The notes below the pieces were generated by a model. It searched no databases. It saw only the letters and a program-made list of their open reading frames with translations, and was not told the DNA's origin. Positions 1 to 5,242 of a DNA stretch of 5,242 bases are shown here, piece by piece. The translations under genes and the position numbers were made by a program. Origin of the DNA: Saprospiraceae bacterium (GTDB lineage: Bacteria > Bacteroidota > Bacteroidia > Chitinophagales > Saprospiraceae); NCBI GenBank assembly GCA_020630455.1, contig JAHDBK010000171.1, positions 2,377 to 7,618 on the forward strand. Direction: 5' to 3'. Position 1 is the stretch's first letter. Each line of letters begins with the position of its first letter.

Positions 1-741
1 AATCATAATCATAAACAATATCAGGTGAATTTGACTAAGCCTTTGGATATTTCTATTCCTTTGGTAGAAGGCTTAGAAACGGTAAATTGTTTTTATGCTC
101 CGCCCATGTCTGTGAGTCCAGTTATAGCAGGTGATTTTGTAGGAGATACTCAAAAAGGTGGACCTGTCAATTTCATGAATGTAAAATTAAATCCTCATGG
201 CAATGGCACTCATACCGAATGCCTAGGACATGTAGCCAAAGAAAGATATACCATAAACCAATGCCTGAAAGAGTTTCACTTTATCGCTGAATTAGTCAGT
301 GTATATCCAGAAAGAGTTAATGGAGATAAAATTATTACTAAAAAAATATTAGAACAAGCAACTCGCAACCACAATCAGTCAAAAGCTATTATTATTAGAA
401 CCTATCCTAATGATGATTTAAAATTAAAAACCAATTATTCAGGAGCCAATCCTACTTATATGGAAGTGGAGGCAATACAATATGTTTTAGAATGCGGTTT
501 TGAGCATTTATTAATTGATTTACCTTCGGTAGATAGAGAAGAAGATGGCGGAAAATTAGCTGCACATAAAACATTTTGGGAATACCCCAATAATCCACAA
601 ACTCAACGGACTATTTCAGAATTAATTTATGTTCCTAATGATATAAAAGACGGCTTATATTTTCTTCAAATTCAAATTGCATCTTTTGAAATAGATGTTT
701 CTCCAAGTAAAATTGTAATATATCAAGTTGAAGAAACATAA
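1..741 (+). CDS. Cyclase family metal hydrolase (kynurenine formamidase-like), 5' end outside window
   Basis: This gene encodes a probable cytoplasmic metal-dependent amidohydrolase of the cyclase/arylformamidase family. The reading frame is open from base 1: eight codons (N-H-N-H-K-Q-Y-Q) precede a GTG at 25. I read that GTG as an internal valine, because family members in Bacteroidota, as I remember them, have a short polar lead-in before the 'PLDISIPL' segment, so the start lies upstream. Counting from the GTG codon, the metal-site region is at residues 57-69 (N-P-H-G-N-G-T-H-T-E-C-L-G-H). It is a variant of the family motif HxGTHxDxPxH: the G-T-H core and last His are kept, Asp becomes Glu, Pro becomes Leu, and the first His is shifted by one. 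A later His (181, A-A-H-K-T-F-W) fits the usual downstream active-site position. The visible 238 residues are near the family's full length. No kynurenine-pathway neighbour is present, so the substrate is unknown. A 140-base gap separates it from the next operon. Confidence 0.85.
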   Translation, partial: NHNHKQYQVNLTKPLDISIPLVEGLETVNCFYAPPMSVSPVIAGDFVGDTQKGGPVNFMNVKLNPHGNGTHTECLGHVAKERYTINQCLKEFHFIAELVSVYPERVNGDKIITKKILEQATRNHNQSKAIIIRTYPNDDLKLKTNYSGANPTYMEVEAIQYVLECGFEHLLIDLPSVDREEDGGKLAAHKTFWEYPNNPQTQRTISELIYVPNDIKDGLYFLQIQIASFEIDVSPSKIVIYQVEET

Positions 742-831
742 AATAGTGCTATTTATTAAAAAAAAGCAGATATTTTACAAATGTTAATAACCTTTAACGC
801 CTTAATCCTTTTTATTCCATTCAGCAATCCT

Positions 832-839
832 TAATTTTG
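832..839 (+). promoter_or_regulatory. Probable Bacteroidota -7 promoter element (TAATTTTG)
   Basis: The octamer TAATTTTG matches the Bacteroidota housekeeping -7 consensus TAnnTTTG exactly. It lies 42 bases before the ATG at 882, which would give a short 5' leader of about 35-37 bases. It sits in the only sizeable gap of the window (742-881), just ahead of the three-gene chaperone operon. The expected TTTG-like -33 element is not clear at the usual 19-21 base spacing; only a T-rich stretch (809-813) lies there. The rest of the gap holds AT-rich sequence with no small ORF or RNA structure that I can support. Confidence 0.5.
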
Positions 840-881
840 TCCGTTTTTATAATAGAAATTATTAACTAGACAATAAATTTA

Positions 882-2834
882 ATGATTATCATGAAAATCA
901 AAATGATTTTATTCTGTATTTCATTGTTTGTTTTTACTCAAGTTATACAAGCACAAGACGAGGTATTATTTACTGTAGGTGATACTCCTGTTCAGGTTTC
1001 CGAATTCAATTACATTTATTCTAAAACGAATGGGGCTGAAGCAGATTATTCTAAAAAATCGGTTGAAGAATATCTTGATTTGTATGTAAAATTCAAATTA
1101 AAAGTTCAAAAAGCTAAAGAAATGAAAATAGATACCATTAAAGCATTAAAAGCAGAGCTTGCAGGGTATCAAAAACAGCTATCTGACTCTTACTTAATTG
1201 ACAAAGAAGTAAAAGAAAAATTAATAAAAGAAGCTTACGAAAGGAAAAAAGAAGATGTCAATATCAGTCACATTATGATTCCTTTTAGAGGTGATACTTT
1301 ACCTGCTTTTGAAAAAATCACAAAAGTTAAGGAATTACTAGATTCTGGAAGGACTTTTGAAGAAATGGCTACACTTCATTCTTTAGATGTTTATACTAAT
1401 AAAAAAGAAGGAAAAATTGGTTGGATAAATGCTACATTACCTAATGGTTTTTATCATTTTGAATCCGCTGCATACGAAACTCCTGTAGGAAAATATTCTA
1501 ATATTGTAAAAACACAAGGAGGATATCATATTGTAAAAGTTAATGAGAAACGTCCTGCTAAAGGATTAATTGAAGTCGCACATATCGTAGTAAGAGCAGA
1601 CAAAAAAAATCAAAGTAAAGACCCTAAAGCAATAATAGACGATATTCACAAACAATTAGTAGATGGAGGTGACTTTGACCAATTAGCAAGAGCATTATCA
1701 GAAGATAAAAAAAGTAAGTTAAAAGGTGGTTTATTAGATTATTTTGGTATTAATGTACACGAAAAATCATTTGAGGATGCTGCTTTTGCATTGGCTAAAG
1801 ACGGCGATTTTTCTACACCTATTCAAACCAAGGGAGGTTGGCATATTATTAAAAGAATTAGCAAACCTACATTTGGCACTTTTGAAGAAGAAAAAAATCG
1901 TTTACAAAATAACTTGAAGAATGATTCTAGAATTCAGGAGGCCAATTTGGCAATGATTAAAAAAATTAAAAAAGAAAATAACTTCACAATCAATAATAAG
2001 ACGCTAGATACTTTTATTGCTAGTTTAGGGGATGATTTTAAATCAAATAAATGGAGAGCACCTAAAAAATCAAAAGAAACACTTTTTTCTTTTGGTCAAA
2101 GCAACTTTTTACTTGGAGAATTTACTGACTATTTATTAAGGTCTTCTCGTCAACGTTTGACAATGAGTAGAACGCATTCAAATGAGCAAATCGTCAAAAA
2201 GCTTTTAGATGATTATTCTGATAAAAAAGCTTTGGATTTAGAAAAATCTCAATTGAGTGAAAAATATCCAGATTTTCGTTCTTTAATGAGAGAATACGAA
2301 GAGGGAATATTGCTTTTTGAGGTTACTAAAATGTTGATTTGGGATAAAGCCGCTCAAGATTCAATAGGACTTCAAAAATTCTATAATAACAATAGTGATA
2401 ATTATCTTTGGGGAGAAAGAGGAACAGTTAGTGTTTATACTATAAATTCTCAAAGTGAAAAAATATTGAAAAAAGCAAGAAAATTAGCCGCTAAAAAGGA
2501 CGCCTCTGTCGTATTGAAAAAAATCAATAAAATGGGTAACTTAATGACGGTTAATTCTAAAGAAGTAGAAAAAGGCAAATCTAAAATGGAAGATTTGGAA
2601 GCAATAACATGGAAAAAAGGAGCAATGACAGCAAATGTGATTAATTCTGATAATTCTGTTTCATTCATTAAAATAGAAAAAATGCTTCCTCGCCAAAAGA
2701 AAACATTGAAAGAAGCGAGAGGTTATGTGATTGCAGATTATCAAGATTATTTAGAAGCTCAATGGATAGAACAATTGAGAAAGGAATATCAAGTTAATAT
2801 TGACAAAAAAGTTTTAAATAGCATTATTAAATAA
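882..2834 (+). CDS. Secreted peptidyl-prolyl isomerase with two parvulin domains (PpiC/SurA family)
   Basis: This is a periplasmic folding factor expected to isomerise proline peptide bonds and to chaperone envelope proteins. A signal peptide covers about residues 1-24, with cleavage expected at I-Q-A|Q. The start may instead be the ATG at 891 (M4), which gives the more usual M-K-I-K beginning; neither has a Shine-Dalgarno site. After a SurA-like N-terminal helical region (about 29-125) come two parvulin domains. The first is at about 127-222, with first-strand His130 and G-G-Y-H-I at 213-217. The second is at about 232-326, with His234 and G-G-W-H-I at 318-322. Both keep the two signature histidines. 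Residues 330-500 are a lysine-rich helical region. Residues 510-605 look like a third, degenerate parvulin fold, followed by a conserved C-terminal helix (about 606-637, with A-D-Y-Q-D-Y-L-E-A-Q-W). The ~650-residue length is usual for Bacteroidota proteins of this type. It is the first gene of the operon and ends 7 bases before the next start. Family is firm; clients are inferred. Confidence 0.9.
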   Translation: MIIMKIKMILFCISLFVFTQVIQAQDEVLFTVGDTPVQVSEFNYIYSKTNGAEADYSKKSVEEYLDLYVKFKLKVQKAKEMKIDTIKALKAELAGYQKQLSDSYLIDKEVKEKLIKEAYERKKEDVNISHIMIPFRGDTLPAFEKITKVKELLDSGRTFEEMATLHSLDVYTNKKEGKIGWINATLPNGFYHFESAAYETPVGKYSNIVKTQGGYHIVKVNEKRPAKGLIEVAHIVVRADKKNQSKDPKAIIDDIHKQLVDGGDFDQLARALSEDKKSKLKGGLLDYFGINVHEKSFEDAAFALAKDGDFSTPIQTKGGWHIIKRISKPTFGTFEEEKNRLQNNLKNDSRIQEANLAMIKKIKKENNFTINNKTLDTFIASLGDDFKSNKWRAPKKSKETLFSFGQSNFLLGEFTDYLLRSSRQRLTMSRTHSNEQIVKKLLDDYSDKKALDLEKSQLSEKYPDFRSLMREYEEGILLFEVTKMLIWDKAAQDSIGLQKFYNNNSDNYLWGERGTVSVYTINSQSEKILKKARKLAAKKDASVVLKKINKMGNLMTVNSKEVEKGKSKMEDLEAITWKKGAMTANVINSDNSVSFIKIEKMLPRQKKTLKEARGYVIADYQDYLEAQWIEQLRKEYQVNIDKKVLNSIIK

Positions 2835-2841
2835 TACAATA

Positions 2842-3693
2842 ATGATTAAAAATATAATCTATATTTTTCTTATTGGAATAATAATCTCCTTGGGAGCCTG
2901 CGTGCCTCCAAGTGAAGAAAGTATAGATGACACCCTTTTGGCTACAGTGTACAACAAATCACTTTACCTTTCAGAATTAGATGGACTCATCCCTCGAACT
3001 TCTTCTCCTACTGATAGTTCTTTGATTGTAAATGCTTATGTAGAACGTTGGGTAAGAGAGAACCTTATGTTGTATGAAGCAGAACGCAACCTGCCTCCAG
3101 ATATCAATATTGATAAATTAGTAAGAGATTATAGAGCTTCACTTACTACTACAAATTATGAAAAAAAATTAGTAGAAACACAATTAGATTCTATTATAAG
3201 TGATGAAGAAATTTTAGAATATTATAATAAATATAAAACCAATTTCCAGTTAGAAACCAACATTTTGAGGTGCTTGTATATCAAAATAAAATCGGATGCT
3301 CCTAATTTAGACAAGATGGAAAATTCGTGGAAAAAAATGGACGAGGGAGATAATTTTAAGCAATTAATAAAATATTGTAATAATTATGCCTTAACCTATC
3401 AATTACAAGATAGTATTTGGACTACAATGACGCATTTGGAAACAGATTTCCCCAAAAATGCCTTAGGTAATCTTAAAGAAGGCAAGGAATTTACATTAGA
3501 AGAAGAAGGGTTTAAGTATTTCATGAAAATAATGGAAATAAAATCTAAAAACAGCGACCCACCTCTCGCCTATATTAGAACACATGCGACCAAATATATT
3601 CTACATAATAGAAAATTAAAATTAATAGAAAATAAAAAAGAAGAGCTCTATAAAAAAGCTCAAGATAAAGGACATATTAAATACTTTAATTAA
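2842..3693 (+). CDS. SurA-like lipoprotein lacking a recognisable parvulin active site
   Basis: This is an envelope lipoprotein, probably a chaperone-like partner of the flanking isomerases. The N terminus is a lipoprotein signal: hydrophobic residues 5-16, then lipobox L-G-A-C with lipidated Cys20. The mature start is proline- and acid-rich (V-P-P-S-E-E-S-I-D-D). Residues 33-46 (L-A-T-V-Y-N-K-S-L-Y-L-S-E-L) align with the N-terminal motif of the two neighbours. Residues 50-135 look like the helical SurA N-domain. Residues 140-235 have a parvulin-like outline (L-R-C-L-Y-I-K-I strand, N-F-K-Q-L helix, F-K-Y-F-M-K-I-M-E-I at the end) but lack the first-strand His, the G-G-x-L-G-W loop and the G-x-H-I-I motif, so isomerase activity is unlikely. 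A basic helix at 245-275 resembles the end of the upstream protein. The ATG lies 7 bases after the previous stop, implying translational coupling. Annotation pipelines might call it hypothetical or peptidylprolyl isomerase. Lipidation is well supported; the function is inferred from context. Confidence 0.82.
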   Translation: MIKNIIYIFLIGIIISLGACVPPSEESIDDTLLATVYNKSLYLSELDGLIPRTSSPTDSSLIVNAYVERWVRENLMLYEAERNLPPDINIDKLVRDYRASLTTTNYEKKLVETQLDSIISDEEILEYYNKYKTNFQLETNILRCLYIKIKSDAPNLDKMENSWKKMDEGDNFKQLIKYCNNYALTYQLQDSIWTTMTHLETDFPKNALGNLKEGKEFTLEEEGFKYFMKIMEIKSKNSDPPLAYIRTHATKYILHNRKLKLIENKKEELYKKAQDKGHIKYFN

Positions 3694-3739
3694 AAATCAT
3701 TTTTTGATTAATCGTATTTTTAATAAAAATTAAATATTG

Positions 3740-5098
3740 ATGAAAAAGATTGTTTTATTATTCATATTTGCTATTAGCTGCTCCAATATTATTGCTCAAA
3801 ATGGAGAAGTATTGGATAAGGTAATTGCCGTTGTTGGAGGAGAAATTTTATTAAAATCTGAAGTGGACGAAAACATAGCATTACTCCAAAGCCAATCTGG
3901 AAATTTACCTCCAGATGCTGAGTGTCTCATCTTAAGTCAGTTGTTAACGCAAAAATTATTGGTTAATCAAGCCAAATTAGATAGTTTAATTGTTTCGGAC
4001 GAAGAAGTAGACGCTCAAATGAATGCTCGTTTTGAACAAATTTTGAATCTAATGAATAACGACCCTAAACAGTTTTACGACTATTATGGAATGACTATTT
4101 CTGAAGCTAGAGAAAAATTCAGGGTAGATATGAAAGACCAAATTCTTGCTCAAAGAATGCAAGGAGAAGTAGTTAATCGTGTTAGAATTACACCCTCTGA
4201 AGTTATTAGCTTTTTTGAAAGTATCCCTAAAGACAGTTTGCCTTATTTTAATTCTGAAGTAGAAATTGGAGAAATTATTTTTTATCCAGAACCTAATGAT
4301 GATGAAAAAGAAAAAGCGAAAGCGAAAGCTAATGAATTAAGAACTCAAATCGTAGATGGCGGAGCTAATTTTTCTGAATTAGCATCACTTCACTCTCACG
4401 ATATCGGTTCTGCTCGTTTAGGTGGTGATTTGGGATGGCAAAGAAGAGGTCAGTTTGTACCTGAATTTGAAGCAGAGGCCTATTCTCTTGAAAAAGGTGA
4501 AATATCAGAAGTCATAGAAACCGAGTTTGGTTTTCATATCATTCAATTACTTGACCGTTTAGGAAATAGAATACACACTCGTCATATATTAATACAAGCA
4601 AAGATAACAGAGGATGATATTAACAAAGCAGAAGAAGAATTGAAAAATGTAAAAATGCTCCTCGAAACAGATTCTATAACTTTTTCTCAAGCAGTCAAGA
4701 AATATTCTAATGAGAAAGCACAAAGTTATTATAATGACGGACTCATGATGAACCCTAATAATGGTACCACTTTTTTTGAAACAGGAGAATTGGAAGTTGA
4801 TGTTTATTTTACAATAGACACAATGGAAATAGGACAAATTAGTCGTCCAACTAAGATTATCTCTCCTCAAAGAGAAGTGGCCTTTAGCCTTTACAAATTG
4901 GTTTCTGTAACAGAGCCTCATCAAGCTAATTTAAAACAAGATTATTCTAAAATTAAAATGGCCGCTCTAGAAGAGAAAAAAGCAAATGCTACCGTTGGTT
5001 GGGTAGAAAAAGTTATTTCAAATACCTATATCAAAATCGACAAAGAATATACAGATTGTGAAGCCATGCAACCATGGCTCAATAATCAAAACCCTTAA
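3740..5098 (+). CDS. surA: SurA-type periplasmic chaperone / peptidyl-prolyl isomerase
   Basis: SurA escorts unfolded outer-membrane proteins across the periplasm towards the BAM complex. I start it at the ATG at 3740 (452 residues, M-K-K-I-V-L-L); a TTG directly in front at 3737 would add one residue but is less likely. There is no Shine-Dalgarno site, only an AT-rich leader. The signal peptide spans about 1-19 (cleavage I-I-A|Q). The SurA N-domain runs over about 22-165 (V-I-A-V-V-G-G-E-I-L at 28-37). Parvulin domain 1 is at about 174-272, with L-G-G-D-L-G-W at 227-233 and F-G-F-H-I-I at 263-268, but its first-strand His is replaced (V-E-I-G-E-I-I). Parvulin domain 2 is at about 279-390; it keeps T-R-H-I-L-I (His282) but lacks the closing G-x-H-I motif. 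The C-terminal segment, with W421, Y430 and D-C-E-A-M-Q-P-W at 439-446, matches Bacteroidota SurA proteins as I know them. It is the last protein gene of the operon, 46 bases after its neighbour. Each domain keeps only half of the active-site signature, so it may be mainly a chaperone. Confidence 0.9.
   Translation: MKKIVLLFIFAISCSNIIAQNGEVLDKVIAVVGGEILLKSEVDENIALLQSQSGNLPPDAECLILSQLLTQKLLVNQAKLDSLIVSDEEVDAQMNARFEQILNLMNNDPKQFYDYYGMTISEAREKFRVDMKDQILAQRMQGEVVNRVRITPSEVISFFESIPKDSLPYFNSEVEIGEIIFYPEPNDDEKEKAKAKANELRTQIVDGGANFSELASLHSHDIGSARLGGDLGWQRRGQFVPEFEAEAYSLEKGEISEVIETEFGFHIIQLLDRLGNRIHTRHILIQAKITEDDINKAEEELKNVKMLLETDSITFSQAVKKYSNEKAQSYYNDGLMMNPNNGTTFFETGELEVDVYFTIDTMEIGQISRPTKIISPQREVAFSLYKLVSVTEPHQANLKQDYSKIKMAALEEKKANATVGWVEKVISNTYIKIDKEYTDCEAMQPWLNNQNP
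5062..5079 (+). repeat. Perfect 7-bp inverted repeat (hairpin) near the end of surA
   Basis: AGCCATG (5062-5068) and CATGGCT (5073-5079) are perfect reverse complements separated by the four bases CAAC. The stem is GC-richer than its AT-rich surroundings and lies inside the last 40 bases of surA, 35 bases before the tRNA. No T-run follows, so it is not a typical intrinsic terminator. It may be chance, since the bases also encode E-A-M-Q-P-W-L, a conserved-looking stretch. A processing or stability role at the mRNA-tRNA junction is only a possibility. Confidence 0.4.
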
Positions 5099-5114
5099 AA
5101 GGGGAAATTAAATA

Positions 5115-5188
5115 GGCTGCGTAGTTCAATTGGATAGAATATCAGATTTCGGCTCTGAGGGTTGGGGGTTCGAATCCTCCCGCAGTCA
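5115..5188 (+). tRNA. tRNA-Arg, anticodon UCG
   Basis: I folded this by eye into a complete 74-base cloverleaf. The acceptor stem is GGCTGCG (5115-5121) with CGCAGTC (5181-5187), including one G-T pair. The D arm is GTTC/GAAT around a nine-base loop that contains GGA, as expected for tRNA-Arg with A20. The anticodon stem TCAGA/TCTGA is perfect, and its loop TTTCGGC places TCG at 5149-5151, reading CGA and possibly other CGN codons. The variable loop has five bases. The T arm is GGGGG/CCTCC with loop TTCGAAT. The discriminator is A5188, and CCA is not encoded (C-A-A follows), so CCA must be added afterwards. It begins 16 bases after the surA stop with no promoter recognisable in that gap, so it may be processed from the surA transcript or use an unseen promoter inside surA. 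Its last three bases overlap the stop codon of the minus-strand gene. Confidence 0.95.
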
Positions 5189-5242
5189 CAATAAAGAAAC
5201 CGCCTTTTCCAAATTTTCTGGCTTTCCTACATCTAGCCAAGA
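5186..5242 (-). CDS. C-terminal end of a probable sugar-phosphate nucleotidyltransferase (partial)
   Basis: Reading the minus strand from the right edge gives 18 codons, S-W-L-D-V-G-K-P-E-N-L-E-K-A-V-S-L-L, then TGA at 5188-5186. The pattern W-x-D-x-G-x-P-E-N-x-x-x-A is the usual C-terminal signature of NTP_transferase-family enzymes, which join NTPs to sugar phosphates (for example mannose-1-phosphate guanylyltransferase or MurU-like proteins) and often end within a few residues of it. The rest of the gene lies beyond the window, so the substrate cannot be told. The gene converges with the surA-tRNA unit. No intrinsic terminator is visible at its end, so its transcript would run into the antisense strand of the tRNA. 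The fragment is short and the family call rests on one motif. Confidence 0.6.
   Translation of the reverse strand, partial: SWLDVGKPENLEKAVSLL

Noticed and set aside
741..754. Inverted repeat AAATAG-TG-CTATTT just after the cyclase stop, considered as a terminator
   Set aside because: The stem is short and AT-rich, the loop is too tight for all six pairs, and an A-run instead of a T-run follows.
848..853. Perfect TATAAT, a sigma70-like -10 box
   Set aside because: No TTGACA-like element lies about 17 bases upstream, and Bacteroidota housekeeping promoters use TAnnTTTG, which is present at 832-839. In this AT-rich gap a chance match is likely.
2450..2668. Minus-strand open frame of 72 codons inside the 650-residue isomerase gene
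   Set aside because: It lies wholly within a well-supported coding region, its residue make-up looks like the antisense of lysine-rich codons, and no domain is recognisable.
3695..3709. AATCA-TTTTT-TGATT hairpin between the lipoprotein gene and surA, considered as a terminator or promoter
   Set aside because: It has only five AT-rich pairs and no downstream T-run at the right position, and ATTTTTTG does not match the -7 consensus. The gap is best read as intra-operon.
3740..3790. Possible lipobox A-I-S-C (Cys14) in the SurA signal peptide
   Set aside because: Ala at -3 and Ile at -2 fit the lipobox poorly, and a better ordinary cleavage site (I-I-A|Q) follows five residues later.
4309..4330. 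Short GAAAAA/GCGAAA repeats in surA
   Set aside because: They encode a charged Lys-Glu-Ala helix inside parvulin domain 1 and need no other explanation.
4589..4924. Minus-strand open frame of 111 codons inside surA
   Set aside because: It is a shadow of surA: rich in Phe, Cys and Ile as expected of antisense AT-rich coding DNA, with no recognisable motif.
5092..5103. CCCT-TAAA-AGGG at the surA stop codon, considered as a terminator
   Set aside because: The stem has only four pairs with no T-run, and a tRNA starts 12 bases later.

Overview
The window looks like a chromosomal segment of a Bacteroidota bacterium, probably flavobacteria-like, although class or genus cannot be fixed from it. The DNA is strongly AT-rich and the genes start without Shine-Dalgarno sequences. 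A TAnnTTTG-type -7 promoter element (the Bacteroidota housekeeping form) precedes the main operon, the tRNA has no encoded CCA, and the proteins carry signatures typical of this phylum.

Layout. Positions 1-741 (+) hold a cyclase/kynurenine-formamidase-like metal hydrolase whose frame is open through the left edge, so its true start lies outside the window. A 140-base gap (742-881) with a likely promoter follows. Next come three same-strand genes that form one envelope-chaperone operon. The first (882-2834) encodes a 650-residue secreted protein with two parvulin (PpiC/rotamase) domains and a probable third, degenerate one. The second (2842-3693) encodes a 283-residue lipoprotein with SurA-like N- and C-terminal parts but no recognisable active parvulin motifs. 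The third (3740-5098) encodes a SurA-type periplasmic chaperone. Sixteen bases after surA is a tRNA-Arg with anticodon UCG (5115-5188). The right edge carries the last 18 codons of a minus-strand gene (5186-5242), probably a sugar-phosphate nucleotidyltransferase. Its stop codon overlaps the 3' end of the tRNA.

How the genes work together. The three middle proteins share the same N-terminal motif (V-x-x-x-x-x-x-x-S-E) and similar basic C-terminal helices, which suggests divergence from a common SurA-like ancestor. All three should act outside the cytoplasm. The inferred role is escort and folding of outer-membrane proteins and lipoproteins, with one member lipid-anchored. The cyclase gene is probably separate because it is set off by the gap and promoter.

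I found no mobile element, CRISPR array, phage gene or toxin system. The most interesting points are the graded decay of the parvulin domain across the three neighbours and the convergent overlap of a tRNA with a stop codon. Neither is strong evidence of a new system.
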